From the NCBI GenBank assembly GCA_934659445.1, contig CAKUHV010000002.1, forward strand, positions 1-49,610: a stretch of 49,610 nucleotides of DNA, given 5' to 3'. The DNA comes from an uncultured Oscillospiraceae bacterium (lineage in GTDB: Bacteria > Bacillota > Clostridia > Oscillospirales > Oscillospiraceae). Every line of letters starts with the position of its first letter. Within the stretch, counting starts at the first letter, position 1. Below the pieces are notes generated by a model. That model did no database searches, was not told the DNA's origin, and saw only the letters and a program-made list of their open reading frames with translations. Both the position numbers and the translations under genes were made by a program. This document shows, piece by piece, positions 33,761-44,574 of the stretch.

Positions 33761-34518
33761 GCGACGTATTTGAGTATCATTTCACAGTGGGCGACCGGGA
33801 TGCAGACGGCTTCGGCCTGTGCCGCGCCTCGGCCCTGTTGGGCTATTTGCAGGACGCTGCCGCGGGAGCGGCGGAGAACGGCGGCTTCGGCCGCCGGGCA
33901 CTGCTGGAGAAGTATGGGGCCTTCTGGATGCTGGCCCGCACCTGGTTCCGGCTGGAGCGTCCCCTGCGCTGGGGGGAGGAGCTCACCGTGCGCACCTGGC
34001 ACCGTGGGGCCCACGGGGCCATGATGTACCGGGACTACGACATTCTGTCCGGCGGCGAGCCGGTGGGGGAGTCGGTCTCCGGCTGGGTACTGGCCCGGCA
34101 GGACAGCCGCCGACTGCTGCGGTTGGGCGCCGTGGGGGAGATGGCCGCCAATCAGGGCGGGGAGCTGTGCAAAGCGGTCACCCTTGCCAAACTTCGCCGC
34201 CCGGAGGATCTGCGTCTGCTGGAGCGGCGGCCCATGCATTACAGCGATGCCGACCTGAACGGCCATGTGAACAATACCCGCTATGCCGATTTCGCCTGCG
34301 ACGCCCTGCGTCTGGACCGGCTGGAGCAGGAGGGAAAGTTCCTGTCTGCCCTGCGCCTGGGCTATGTGGCCGAGTGTCGTCCGGGGGAGACCCTGTCCAT
34401 TCTGGAGGGACCGGGCATGGGGGGTGAAAGCTACCTGTGCGGCATGGACGAGACGGGCAAAACCCGCTTTGAAGCGGCCCTGCTTTTTGGTCAAAACCCT
34501 TCCTTGACAACGGAGTAG
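33757..34518 (+). CDS. Acyl-ACP thioesterase-like protein (double hotdog)
   Basis: 253 residues of the bacterial acyl-ACP thioesterase family, which resembles plant FatA/FatB. The N-terminal hotdog starts YHFTVGDRDADGFGLCRASALLGYLQDAA; the second holds the signature YSDADLNGHVNNTRYADFACDAL, whose Asn and His are the expected catalytic pair. It would release free fatty acid from acyl-ACP in the cytosol. It overlaps the zinc-ribbon gene by four bases. The guaB promoter lies inside its last codons. Confidence 0.82.
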   Translation: MSDVFEYHFTVGDRDADGFGLCRASALLGYLQDAAAGAAENGGFGRRALLEKYGAFWMLARTWFRLERPLRWGEELTVRTWHRGAHGAMMYRDYDILSGGEPVGESVSGWVLARQDSRRLLRLGAVGEMAANQGGELCKAVTLAKLRRPEDLRLLERRPMHYSDADLNGHVNNTRYADFACDALRLDRLEQEGKFLSALRLGYVAECRPGETLSILEGPGMGGESYLCGMDETGKTRFEAALLFGQNPSLTTE

Positions 34519-34545
34519 GGGCAGGGTATTATATCTCTAATACCC
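34504..34545 (+). promoter_or_regulatory. guaB promoter with an inverted repeat over the start site
   Basis: -35 TTGACA (34504-34509, perfect), 17 bases, -10 TATTAT (34527-34532). An 8-bp inverted repeat GGGTATTA/TAATACCC (34524-34531 with 34538-34545) covers the -10 box and the start site, an operator-like position. Confidence 0.8.
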
Positions 34546-34603
34546 ACTGAATTGACACCCGCCCCCAGAAGGAGAGACCGGGAAAGAAAAGGAGTTGTTG
34601 TGA

Positions 34604-36079
<1,476 letters not shown>

Positions 36080-36092
36080 TCGAAGCTGCGTC

Positions 36093-36136
36093 AAGCCCTG
36101 TGTCCGTTCTGACAAACGGACACAGGGCTTCTTTTT
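36093..36136 (+). terminator. Terminator of guaB
   Basis: A perfect 16-bp stem (36093-36108 with 36115-36130), 6-base loop, followed by CTTTTTC. Confidence 0.92.
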
Positions 36137-36141
36137 CATAC

Positions 36142-36170
36142 AAAAAGCGGACGGCAGAAGCCGTCCGCTT
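36142..36170 (-). terminator. Terminator of potABCD
   Basis: A perfect 11-bp stem (36145-36155 with 36160-36170) and 4-base loop, followed on the minus strand by TTTTTG. It lies back to back with the guaB terminator. Confidence 0.88.
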
Positions 36171-36184
36171 GGAAAGGATCTTGC

Positions 36185-37312
36185 TCAGCCCACGCCCAGC
36201 TGGGTCCACAGGTCGTTATACAGCGTCCGGGTGGCGGCGGGTAGGTTCAGGTACATCTCGCATTTGTCCAGGACTTCCTGAGGGGCGGCCATGACCTGAT
36301 AGACCTCCTCGGGCAGCTCCTCGCCGGTTTGCTCCTGGTAATAGGCGGGGTACTCCTCCAGGGCAGTCTCGTTGGGGGAGGCGTACCAGATGAAGTCCAT
36401 GTTCCGCAGAGAGGCCTCGGTGGAGCAGATGAAGTTGATCCATTCCTCGGCTTCGGTCTTGTTCTTGGCATCCTTCAGCACGCACATGGCGTCCACGAAC
36501 CAGTTGGAGCCCTCCTTGGGGATGACGTACTTCAGGTCGGGGTTGTTGTCGTACATGGACAGGTAGTCGCCGGCATAGTAGGTGCAAAGGGCGGTCTCGC
36601 CCACTTCCATCTTGTCGTAGATCTCGTCCATAAAGAAGCCCTGATAGACGCCGGCAGCCTTGGAAACGGCGATCAGGTCATAGGCCTCACGGATCTGATC
36701 CTCATCAGTGGTGTTGATGGAGTAACCCAGATACATCAGGGCGGTAGCGATGGCGTCCCGGGGGTTGCCGATCATAGATGCCATTCCTTCGTACCGCATA
36801 TCGAACAGGGCCTCCCAGCTGTCGATCTCATCGGAGATCATGGTGGGGTTATAGATGATGCCCAGAGTGCCCCAGGTGTAGGGGACGGAATATTTGTTGT
36901 CGGGGTCGTAGACCAGATTTTTGAAGCGGTCGGAGATCAGACTGAAGTTGGGGATGTTGTCAAAATCCAGCTCAGCCAGCAGGCCCTCCTCGATCATCTG
37001 GGCGATCATATAGTCGGAGGGCACGACCACGTCGTATCCGGAGCCGCCCATGGCGACCTTGGAGTACATCATCTCGTTGCTCTCGGCGGTCTGATAGATC
37101 ACCTTGATCCCGGTTTTTTCCTCAAACAGCTCAAATAGGTCTTCGTCGATGTTTTCACCCCAGCCGCATACGACCACTTCGCGCTGGCCGCTGCCGCCGC
37201 TGCTGCTTGTGCCGGCGTTGGAGCCGGAAGGCTCGTCCTTCATGGCGCAGCCGGACAGGAACAGGCCCATCGCCATGGAACAGGCGAGGATCAAGGCAAG
37301 AATCTTTTTCAA
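36185..37312 (-). CDS. potD: Spermidine/putrescine-binding lipoprotein
   Basis: 375 residues. Lipoprotein signal peptide with lipobox LSGC (Cys22) and a Ser/Gly linker, then a type-II polyamine-binding fold: VVVCGWGENIDEDLFELFEEKTGIKVIYQTAESNEMMYSK, SGYDVVVPSDYMIAQMIEEGLL, and TWGTLGIIYNPTMI. It captures polyamines outside the membrane and hands them to PotB/PotC. Last gene of the operon, 66 bases after potC, followed by a terminator. Confidence 0.93.
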   Translation of the reverse strand: MKKILALILACSMAMGLFLSGCAMKDEPSGSNAGTSSSGGSGQREVVVCGWGENIDEDLFELFEEKTGIKVIYQTAESNEMMYSKVAMGGSGYDVVVPSDYMIAQMIEEGLLAELDFDNIPNFSLISDRFKNLVYDPDNKYSVPYTWGTLGIIYNPTMISDEIDSWEALFDMRYEGMASMIGNPRDAIATALMYLGYSINTTDEDQIREAYDLIAVSKAAGVYQGFFMDEIYDKMEVGETALCTYYAGDYLSMYDNNPDLKYVIPKEGSNWFVDAMCVLKDAKNKTEAEEWINFICSTEASLRNMDFIWYASPNETALEEYPAYYQEQTGEELPEEVYQVMAAPQEVLDKCEMYLNLPAATRTLYNDLWTQLGVG

Positions 37313-37378
37313 TTATCATTCCTCCTGACAGGGATTTTGGTATATCTCTAAGCGCATAGGCTTTGAGAACATAAGGGT

Positions 37379-38245
37379 TCACTTCTTCTGTCTGGACATG
37401 GCCTTCTCCTGATGGGCCTGACGCACGTTCACGATGATCAGCAGGGTGAGCACCGTGACGAACAGAAGGGTGGATACGGCGTTCATTTTGGGGCTGATGC
37501 GCCGCTTGGCCATACCGTAGATGGTCATGGCAAGGGTGCTGGTCTTGGCGCCGGCGGTGAAGTAGGAGATGACAAAGTCATCCACACTCATGGTGAAGGC
37601 GATGAGCATCCCGTTGATGATGCCGGGCTTGATCTCCGGCACCACCACTTTCCAGAAGGCCTGCATCCAGGTGCAGCCCAGGTCCTGGGCCGCGTCAATG
37701 AGGTTCTTGTCCATCTGCCGCAGCTTGGGCATGACGGACAGGATCACATAGGGGATGTTGAAGCTGATGTGGGCGATGAGCAGGGTGCCAAAGCCCAGAG
37801 ACAGCCTGGGGGCGGTCAGCCGGTAGGTGGTTTCCATCCACTTGACAAAGCCGTTCCAGCCCGCGAAGGCCGCCACAAAGAACAGACAAAGGCTGACGCC
37901 GGTGACGATGTCGGCGTTCATCATGGGGATGTTGTTCACCGTCATCAGGGGCTCGCGCCAGCGGCGCTTCATGTTGTAGAAGCCGATGGAGGCGAAGGTG
38001 CCCGCAATGGTGGCGATAACGGCGGACAGCAGGGCCACCAGCAGGGTGGTATACAGGGAGTTCATGATCTGACTGTCCCGGAACAGCTCCACATACCAGT
38101 TCAGGGTAAAGCCGTTCCACACGGTACGGCTTTTGGAGTTGTTGAAGGAGAAGACGATCAGCACAAAGATGGGGGCGTACAGGAACAGGAACACCAGCCC
38201 CATAAAGAGCCGCCCCCAGATGGACGGGCGCTGCTTCAGACTCAT
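37379..38245 (-). CDS. potC: Spermidine/putrescine ABC transporter permease PotC
   Basis: 288 residues, about six spans. The ATPase-contact (EAA) loop reads LIDAAQDLGCTWMQAFWKVVVPEIKPGI. Family start: LFMGLVFLFLYAPIFVLIVFSFNNSKS. It overlaps potB by four bases, so expression is coupled. Confidence 0.94.
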   Translation of the reverse strand: MSLKQRPSIWGRLFMGLVFLFLYAPIFVLIVFSFNNSKSRTVWNGFTLNWYVELFRDSQIMNSLYTTLLVALLSAVIATIAGTFASIGFYNMKRRWREPLMTVNNIPMMNADIVTGVSLCLFFVAAFAGWNGFVKWMETTYRLTAPRLSLGFGTLLIAHISFNIPYVILSVMPKLRQMDKNLIDAAQDLGCTWMQAFWKVVVPEIKPGIINGMLIAFTMSVDDFVISYFTAGAKTSTLAMTIYGMAKRRISPKMNAVSTLLFVTVLTLLIIVNVRQAHQEKAMSRQKK

Positions 38246-39126
38246 AGGATCACCGCCTGTTCCTCGCCCTCACCGAAGCGATTCATAACAGCCATACAGA
38301 TGACCACGACCACCATCATCACCAGGGAGATGGCGCTGCCCAGGTGGGGGTTATAGGCCGTGCCCACAAACTGCATCTCGATCAGGTTGCCCAGCAGCAT
38401 CAGGTTGTTGCCGCCCAGCAGGCGGGAGATGGCGAAGGTGGACACCGCGGGGACGAACACCATGGTGATGCCGGACAGCACACCGGGCAGGGACAGGGGC
38501 AGGATCACCTTCCGGAAGATGCGGGAGGAGCCGGCGCCCAGATCCTGGGCAGCCTCCAGCAGGGAGTTGTCCAGCTTGACGATGACGGAGTAGATGGGCA
38601 GGATCATAAAGGGCAGGTAGTTATACACCATGCCCAGCACCACCGCCCCCTGGGTGTTGATCATGGGGAAGAACTGCATATTGGTGCCCATGATGTGGTT
38701 CACCAGGTCGATCAGGCCGATGGCCTTGAACAGCCGGTTCAGCAGGCCGGTGTTCTCCAAAATGGACATCCAAGCGTAGGTGCGCAGCAGGAAGTTCATC
38801 CACATGGGCAGCATGATCAGGGCCATGGCGATCTTCTGGAACCGGGGGCCCTCCTTGGCCATGAGATAGGCCACGGGGTAGCCGATGAGCAGGCACACGG
38901 CGGTGGACACCAGCGCCAGCTTGAAGGAGCGCAGGAACACCACGGTGTAGCTGCCCATTTGGGCAAAATTATCCAGAGTGAAGCGAACAGCCTTTTCTCC
39001 GGTTTCGGCGTCTACCACGATCTCCTGGGTAAAGGCGTAGACCACCATCATTAAAATAGGAATGACGGTGAACAGGGCCATCCAGATCACATAGGGGGTG
39101 GCCAGCCAGGAGCGCTTACTCTTCAT
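38242..39126 (-). CDS. potB: Spermidine/putrescine ABC transporter permease PotB
   Basis: 294 residues, about six spans, with EAA loop [28 protein letters not shown] and the segment [18 protein letters not shown] typical of PotB. ATG 39126 lies inside the last codons of potA (11-base overlap); the longer open frame upstream is potA in another frame. Forms the channel with PotC. Confidence 0.94.
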   Translation of the reverse strand: MKSKRSWLATPYVIWMALFTVIPILMMVVYAFTQEIVVDAETGEKAVRFTLDNFAQMGSYTVVFLRSFKLALVSTAVCLLIGYPVAYLMAKEGPRFQKIAMALIMLPMWMNFLLRTYAWMSILENTGLLNRLFKAIGLIDLVNHIMGTNMQFFPMINTQGAVVLGMVYNYLPFMILPIYSVIVKLDNSLLEAAQDLGAGSSRIFRKVILPLSLPGVLSGITMVFVPAVSTFAISRLLGGNNLMLLGNLIEMQFVGTAYNPHLGSAISLVMMVVVVICMAVMNRFGEGEEQAVIL

Positions 39127-40291
39127 CTCCACCCTCCTGATCCTCGTCCTCGGGATCGAAGGTGGCGTCAGAGATCTCCTCATACTCCTCGGAGTAAGAG
39201 GAGTAGTCCCCGAACAGGCCGGAGTACTCACTCTTTTTCATCACGTGGATGCCGTCGGGGTCGATCTTGATGCCGATGCGGCTGCCCACGGGGGACAGGT
39301 CGGTGGTCTGGATCAGCCACTTAAAGCCGTAGAAGTCCACGATGATGTCGTACTGCATCCCCTTGAAGGTCACGTTGGTCACGGTGCCCTTCAGCTGGCC
39401 CTGATCCTCGGGGACGATGTCCACGTCCTCCGGCCGGATGACCACGTCCACGGGCTCGTCCTTCTCAAAGCCGCCGTCCAGACAGGCGAATTTCCGGTTG
39501 AAGATCTCCACCACGCCGTCGGACCGCATGATGCCGTCGATAATGTTGGACTCGCCGATGAAGTCGGCCACAAAGGCGTTCTTGGGCTCGTTATAGATGT
39601 CCTCGGGGGTGCCGATCTGCTGGATCTTGCCCTTGTCCATGACCACCACGGTGTCGGACATAGCCAGAGCCTCCTCCTGATCGTGGGTGACGTAGACGAA
39701 GGTGATCTCCATGGCCTGCTGGATGTGCTTGAGCTCGTTCTGCATATCCTTGCGCAGCTTCAGGTCCAGGGCGCCCAGGGGCTCGTCCAGCAGCAGGACC
39801 TTGGGGCGGTTCACCAGAGCGCGGGCGATGGCCACCCGCTGCTGCTGTCCGCCGGACAGCTGGCTGATGTGGCGTTTCTCAAAGCCCCGGAGGTTGACCA
39901 CCTCCAGCATCTCGGTCACCCGCTGGTCGATCTCCTGCTCCGACAGCTTGATCTTCTTGCCTTTTTCATCGGTCTTAGGGATGCGCAGACCGAAGGCGAT
40001 GTTCTCATACACATTCAGATGGGGGAACAGGGCGTACTTCTGGAACACGGTGTTGATGGTCCGTTTATAGGGCGGGACAGCATTGATCCTCACGCCGTCA
40101 AACAACACGTCGCCGGAGGTAGGCGTCTGGAAACCGCCAATGATCCTGAGCGTCGTTGTTTTGCCGCACCCGCTTGGGCCCAGCAGCGTGAGGAACTCCT
40201 TATCCTGAATGGACAGATCAATATTGTCGAGCACGACCTCGTCGTCGAACGCCATGGTGCAGTTGGCCAGGCGGATCAACTCTTTGGACAT
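39116..40291 (-). CDS. potA: Spermidine/putrescine ABC transporter ATPase PotA
   Basis: 391 residues. Walker [10 protein letters not shown] (38-46), Q-loop near [12 protein letters not shown], signature LSGGQQQR (145-152), Walker B VLLLDEP (165-171) and the switch His in [10 protein letters not shown]. The C-terminal TOBE-type domain (about 270-350) is followed by an unusual tail of about 40 residues rich in Glu, Asp, Ser and Tyr ([13 protein letters not shown]...). ATG 40291 follows GGGAGG. First gene of potABCD. Confidence 0.95.
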   Translation of the reverse strand: MSKELIRLANCTMAFDDEVVLDNIDLSIQDKEFLTLLGPSGCGKTTTLRIIGGFQTPTSGDVLFDGVRINAVPPYKRTINTVFQKYALFPHLNVYENIAFGLRIPKTDEKGKKIKLSEQEIDQRVTEMLEVVNLRGFEKRHISQLSGGQQQRVAIARALVNRPKVLLLDEPLGALDLKLRKDMQNELKHIQQAMEITFVYVTHDQEEALAMSDTVVVMDKGKIQQIGTPEDIYNEPKNAFVADFIGESNIIDGIMRSDGVVEIFNRKFACLDGGFEKDEPVDVVIRPEDVDIVPEDQGQLKGTVTNVTFKGMQYDIIVDFYGFKWLIQTTDLSPVGSRIGIKIDPDGIHVMKKSEYSGLFGDYSSYSEEYEEISDATFDPEDEDQEGGDEE

Positions 40292-40313
40292 GTATCCTCC
40301 CCCATTTCTTTCA

Positions 40314-40364
40314 CAGACAAACCCCGGAACGGGCCGGTGCAGACGGCTTTATGCGGTTTGTCTG
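40314..40364 (-). promoter_or_regulatory. Leader inverted repeat upstream of potA
   Basis: A perfect 10-bp inverted repeat (CAGACAAACC at 40314-40323, GGTTTGTCTG at 40355-40364) encloses 31 bases in the potA leader and ends about 13 bases from the ribosome site. It could form a long hairpin that influences potA translation. Confidence 0.5.
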
Positions 40365-40452
40365 AATCAAATTTCAGCTCCCTCGATCTATTCGTCCGGG
40401 TCGGCGGCAGAAACTGCGCCGGGGGGCCGGAGTTTCACGGATAGCGAGATAC

Positions 40453-40481
40453 ACTATATCTGTTTGCAGGAAAAAAGTCAA
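40453..40481 (-). promoter_or_regulatory. Sigma-A promoter of potABCD
   Basis: On the minus strand: -35 TTGACT (40476-40481), 17 bases, -10 TATAGT (40453-40458). Confidence 0.8.
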
Positions 40482-40938
40482 TCATTTTCGCGTAAAATGT
40501 CGGAAGAAAAAACACGCCGCTTTTTTTCGGAGAAAAGGGGCGGCTTTGCCTTACTGCCCCAAGGGAAAGGACGGCTGCCGCGCCCCCGGAAGAAAAAGAG
40601 AGGCCCGCGCGCCCTCCGCCGGAGGCGGGGGCGGGGTCAGGACGAACGTTATGTAACCCCGCGTTATCACTGGGCTGAAGGAGCGGCGCGGAGTGTGCGC
40701 CGGGGAAAATGGACCGATTTCCGGACGAACAGGAAGTTTTTCACCGGAACGGTGGAAAGAACGGTGGATAATGTGGAAAACTGCCACGGGAGAAAAAACT
40801 TCTGTTTTCCGTTATGTAAATTAAAAAGCGGGGCCTGAAAAGAGAGATCCGGAAACGGGCAGAAAAAGACTGGAGTTTTCCTCTTGTCTGTGGTAATATA
40901 GTAAACGTGATTTTATGCCATCTGGAGGTACATAGGCC

Positions 40939-41781
40939 ATGACCTATCTGATGTCTGCCGTATTGGGATTTCTACAGGGGGTAGCGGAGTTCCTCCCCAT
41001 CTCCAGCTCCGGGCACTTGTCTCTGTTCCAGCACTTTTTCGGCATGGCAGAGCCGGATAACCTGTTCAACATCCTGCTGCACTTCGCAACGCTCATCGCC
41101 GTGTGCGTCTATTATTTTCAGGACGTGCTGGAGATGATCTTAGAGTTCTTCCGGGGGATCAACGCCCTGTTTTCCAGAACTCCCGCCCGGGGGAACCCGC
41201 CGGAGGCCAGACGGCTGGTGCTGCTGGTGATCGTGGGCACGCTGCCCCTGTTCGCTGTTCTGTCCTTTGACGACAGGATCGAGGCATTGGGGGCCAGCCC
41301 GGTATTTGTCAGCTGCGCTCTGCTGGTGACCGGGTGCATCCTGTTCCTGTCCGACAAATACGGCGGCGGACGCAAGACCGCCAAGAACGCCACCCTGAAG
41401 GACGCGCTGCTGGTGGGCGTGGCCCAGGGCTTTGCCACGGTGCCCGGCCTGTCCCGCTCCGGCTGCACCATCTCCGCCGGTATGGCCCTTGGCTTTCAGC
41501 GGAAGTTTGCCGTGCGGTACTCCTTCCTGCTGTCCCTGCCCGCCGTGTTTGGGGCCACCCTGCTGAAGGTCATCAAAACGGTGAAGTCGGCCGAACCTCT
41601 GGCGGAGGGCATCCTGCCCAAATACCTGCTGGGCATGGCTGTTGCCGGAGTGGTGGGATATTTCTCCATCCGGCTGGTGGATACGCTGGCCGCAAAGGGC
41701 AAGTTCGGGGCCTTCGCCTGGTACTGCTGGATCGCCGGCACTGTCTTCCTGCTACTCAGCCTTAGTGGCTGGACACTGTAA
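40939..41781 (+). CDS. uppP: Undecaprenyl-diphosphate phosphatase
   Basis: 280 residues, about eight spans, BacA/UppP family. It dephosphorylates undecaprenyl diphosphate so the lipid carrier for peptidoglycan can be reused; extra copies give bacitracin tolerance. The two catalytic motifs are intact: GVAEFLPISSSGHL (about 15-28) and VPGLSRSGCTISAGM. ATG 40939 follows TGGAGG. It lies 33 bases before ftsK and is probably cotranscribed with it. Confidence 0.95.
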   Translation: MTYLMSAVLGFLQGVAEFLPISSSGHLSLFQHFFGMAEPDNLFNILLHFATLIAVCVYYFQDVLEMILEFFRGINALFSRTPARGNPPEARRLVLLVIVGTLPLFAVLSFDDRIEALGASPVFVSCALLVTGCILFLSDKYGGGRKTAKNATLKDALLVGVAQGFATVPGLSRSGCTISAGMALGFQRKFAVRYSFLLSLPAVFGATLLKVIKTVKSAEPLAEGILPKYLLGMAVAGVVGYFSIRLVDTLAAKGKFGAFAWYCWIAGTVFLLLSLSGWTL

Positions 41782-41814
41782 AGTTTAACTCCTTTATAAG
41801 CGAGGTCTGTAATT

Positions 41815-44517
41815 ATGGCAACCACACAAAAGCGCTCCGGCGGCAGCCGGGCCACTTCTTCCAGAGGGGGGACCCAGACAAAGCGGTCTGGCAGCACCGG
41901 CGGCCGGGGGAGCAAAAAGAATGCGCCAAAGCCCATGCGGCGGGAGATCGGGGCGGGGGTGTGTCTTCTGCTGGCCGTCTGCTGCGGCCTTGGCTATCTG
42001 CAGATGCAGGCGCTGTTCATCGACTTTTTCTGCGGACTGATGAAGGGCCTGCTGGGCTACGGATTCTGGCTGCTGTGTCCCTGCCTGCTGCTGGCCTCCT
42101 TCATTCTGGCCTTTCACCGGGGCCGTCCGGTGCGTCTGCGCCTTTGCTGCACCCTTCTGCTGCCTGTGGCCTTCGGCTGCGTTATCCACGGCTTTCACGG
42201 CCAGCTGCTGCCCTGGAACAAGGAACTGCTGTCCGCCCTGTGGAGCAGCGGGGAGCAGCTGAAGTCCGGCGGCGTGCTGGGCGGCCTGCTGGGGCAGAGT
42301 CTTGTCACCCTGTTTACCTCTCTGGGCAGCACGATCCTGTCCGCGCTGGCCCTTGCGCTGATGACGCTGGGGGCCTTTGACCGCTCTCTGGCCGATGTAG
42401 CCGACTGGATCTTCAACCGGCCCCGGTATGAGTATGAGGAGGAGCCCGAGCCCCCCGCGAGAGCGGCACGCCGGGAGGAGCGCCAGCCCGCCCCCGCGGA
42501 ACGGCGCAAGGCGGCCATTGACATCCCCATGGACGACGGCGAGGGCGGCCCTGCTGGGCTGGAGCCTGCCGTGCCCCCGAAGAAGAAAAAGAGCTTTTTT
42601 GACCGCACGCCCCGGGTGCCATCTCCCGACCAACTGCTGACCGGAAAGCAGGAGCAGACCGCAGTCCCACAGCCGGAGACACCCCAGGGCCCTGAGCCGC
42701 CCCACGGGCCGGCCCATACGGAGCCTGCGCCTGAGCCCGTCCCCGCAGCGCCCGAGCCCCTGGCACCCGTCCCTGTGCCGGAGCCGGAAGCGCCCCCGCA
42801 GCCCCGTCAGATCCCCGTTCAGCCCCCGGCGCCGGAGCAGCCCATGGCGGCCCCGCCTCAGCCGGGAAAGCTCACCCAGCAGGAGAGCGCTCAGCTGGCT
42901 CAGGAGATCGCCCGTGACATCCAGCAGGGGGCGGGGGAGGAGCGGCCCTATGAATACCCGCCCCTGTCCCTGCTGAACCAGAGCGCCGGGGGGATCGGCG
43001 GAGACGTGCTGGCAGAGCTGGACGCCAACAAGCGCCGCCTGTCGGACACCATCCACTCCTTCGGCATCGACGCCAGCATCGTCAACGTTACCCGGGGCCC
43101 CTCGGTTACCCGGTATGAGCTGGAGCTGGATCAGGGGGTGCGCCTGAACAAGCTGACCAATCTGGCCGACGACATCGCCCTGGCCCTGGGGGCTGCCGGC
43201 GTGCGTATCGCCCCCATTCCCGACCAGATCTCCATGGTGGGCATCGAGGTGCCCAACAAGCTGGTCTCTCCCGTAAATATCTACGAGGTGCTGTCCTCCA
43301 AGAATTTCCAGGACAGCCTGTCCAAGGTCTCCTTCGCCGTGGGCAAGGACATCGGCGGCAACTGCATCGTGGGCAACATCGCCAAGCTGCCCCACCTGCT
43401 CATCGCCGGCACCACCGGCTCCGGTAAGTCGGTGTGCACCAACTCCCTGATCATCTCCCTGCTGTACAAGGCCACGCCGGAGGAGGTCCGCCTGATCATG
43501 GTGGACCCGAAGATGGTGGAGCTTGGAATCTATAACGGCATCCCCCATCTGCTCATCCCCGTGGTCACCGATCCCAAGAAGGCCGCCGGGGCCCTGCAGT
43601 GGGCGGTGACGGAGATGATGAAGCGCTACCGCACCTTTGCGGAGGTGGGTGTCCGCGACCTGGCCTCTTACAACAAGAAGGCGGCCCAGACCGAGGGCAT
43701 GGAGAAGATGCCCCAGATCGTGGTCATCATCGACGAGCTGGCCGACCTGATGCTGGTGGCCGCCAAAGAGGTGGAGGAGTCCATCTGCCGGGTGGCCCAG
43801 ATGGGCCGCGCCAGCGGTATGCACCTGGTCATCGCCACCCAGCGGCCCTCTGCCGACGTGATCACCGGCCTGATGAAGGCCAACATCCCCAGCCGCATTG
43901 CCTTCGCCGTGGCCTCCGCCATGGAGTCCCGCATCATCCTGGACACCGTGGGCGCGGAGAAGCTGGTTGGCCGGGGCGACATGCTGTTCTTCCCCCTGGG
44001 CATGGGCAAGCCCACCCGGGTGCAGGGCTGCTACATCTCCGATCAGGAGGTGGCCTCGGTGGTGGAGTTTGTCAAGCGGGGCAGCACGGCCCAGTACGAC
44101 GACCAGGTACTCAGCGAGATCGAGCAGCACGCCGCCGAGAAGGACAAGAGCGCCAAGGGGGTGGGCGGCACTGCCCCCGAGGAGGTGGACAGCGAGTACG
44201 ACGAGCTCATCGATGCCGCGGCCGAGGTGGTCATTGAGACGGGACAGGCCTCCGTCTCCATGCTCCAGCGCCGCTTGAAGCTGGGCTACGCCCGGGCGGC
44301 CCGACTGGTGGACCAGCTGGAGGAGAAGGGGATCGTGGGCCCCTTTGAGGGCAGCAAGCCCCGCCAGCTGCTCATCACCAAGGATCAGTGGCAGGAGATG
44401 AAGCTGCGGCAGTCCGGCGGGCCGGTCCGGCAGCCTGAGCCCGCCCTGATCCCGGAGGAGCCCCTCCCCTTTGATGTGGAGGACGGTCTGGATCGGGCAG
44501 AGGAGGATACACTGTAA
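41815..44517 (+). CDS. ftsK: FtsK/SpoIIIE-family DNA translocase
   Basis: 900 residues. Order: basic Ser/Gly/Arg-rich start, four membrane spans (about 45-190), a long Pro/Glu/Ala linker (about 200-360), the alpha domain, the RecA-like beta motor with Walker A GTTGSGKS (about 534-541) and Walker B VVIIDELADLM (about 636-646), and the winged-helix gamma domain at the end (SVSMLQRRLKLGYARAARLVDQLEEKGIVG), which reads orientation sequences in DNA. It pumps chromosomal DNA through a closing septum, at division and during sporulation. Whether it is the sporulation SpoIIIE or a vegetative FtsK cannot be told. Confidence 0.95.
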   Translation: MATTQKRSGGSRATSSRGGTQTKRSGSTGGRGSKKNAPKPMRREIGAGVCLLLAVCCGLGYLQMQALFIDFFCGLMKGLLGYGFWLLCPCLLLASFILAFHRGRPVRLRLCCTLLLPVAFGCVIHGFHGQLLPWNKELLSALWSSGEQLKSGGVLGGLLGQSLVTLFTSLGSTILSALALALMTLGAFDRSLADVADWIFNRPRYEYEEEPEPPARAARREERQPAPAERRKAAIDIPMDDGEGGPAGLEPAVPPKKKKSFFDRTPRVPSPDQLLTGKQEQTAVPQPETPQGPEPPHGPAHTEPAPEPVPAAPEPLAPVPVPEPEAPPQPRQIPVQPPAPEQPMAAPPQPGKLTQQESAQLAQEIARDIQQGAGEERPYEYPPLSLLNQSAGGIGGDVLAELDANKRRLSDTIHSFGIDASIVNVTRGPSVTRYELELDQGVRLNKLTNLADDIALALGAAGVRIAPIPDQISMVGIEVPNKLVSPVNIYEVLSSKNFQDSLSKVSFAVGKDIGGNCIVGNIAKLPHLLIAGTTGSGKSVCTNSLIISLLYKATPEEVRLIMVDPKMVELGIYNGIPHLLIPVVTDPKKAAGALQWAVTEMMKRYRTFAEVGVRDLASYNKKAAQTEGMEKMPQIVVIIDELADLMLVAAKEVEESICRVAQMGRASGMHLVIATQRPSADVITGLMKANIPSRIAFAVASAMESRIILDTVGAEKLVGRGDMLFFPLGMGKPTRVQGCYISDQEVASVVEFVKRGSTAQYDDQVLSEIEQHAAEKDKSAKGVGGTAPEEVDSEYDELIDAAAEVVIETGQASVSMLQRRLKLGYARAARLVDQLEEKGIVGPFEGSKPRQLLITKDQWQEMKLRQSGGPVRQPEPALIPEEPLPFDVEDGLDRAEEDTL

Positions 44518-44521
44518 GATC

Positions 44522-44557
44522 TCAAACCATCCACCGGTGCTCCGGCGGATGGTTTGA
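44522..44557 (+). terminator. Hairpin between ftsK and the VanW-like gene
   Basis: A 16-bp stem with one A-C mismatch (44522-44537 with 44542-44557) and a 4-base loop. No T-run follows and the next ribosome site is close, so it may be an incomplete terminator or a processing or stability structure. Confidence 0.45.
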
Positions 44558-44574
44558 AACGTGGAGGAACTGAG

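Larger units (their letters stand above)
40292..40938. other. Long gene-free region between divergent potA and uppP
   Basis: 647 bases with no supportable gene. The left part is the 155-base potA leader and promoter. The right end is the uppP promoter region, with -10 TATAGT at 40897-40902 but a poor -35. The 400 bases between contain two copies of CGTTATGTAA (40647-40656 and 40810-40819), two adjacent DnaA-box-like sequences (GGTGGATAA and TGTGGAAAA, about 40763-40779) and a CCTCCGCCGGAGG palindrome near 40614-40626. Base composition changes from GC-rich to AT-rich and back. Confidence 0.6.

Noticed and set aside
34519..34603. Purine riboswitch ahead of guaB
   Set aside because: Only 65 bases of leader, with no conserved three-way junction sequence.
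40209..40838. A 209-codon open frame spanning the potA start and the gene-free region
   Set aside because: It begins inside potA on the other strand, runs through the potA promoter, and is Arg/Lys-rich with no domain or ribosome site.
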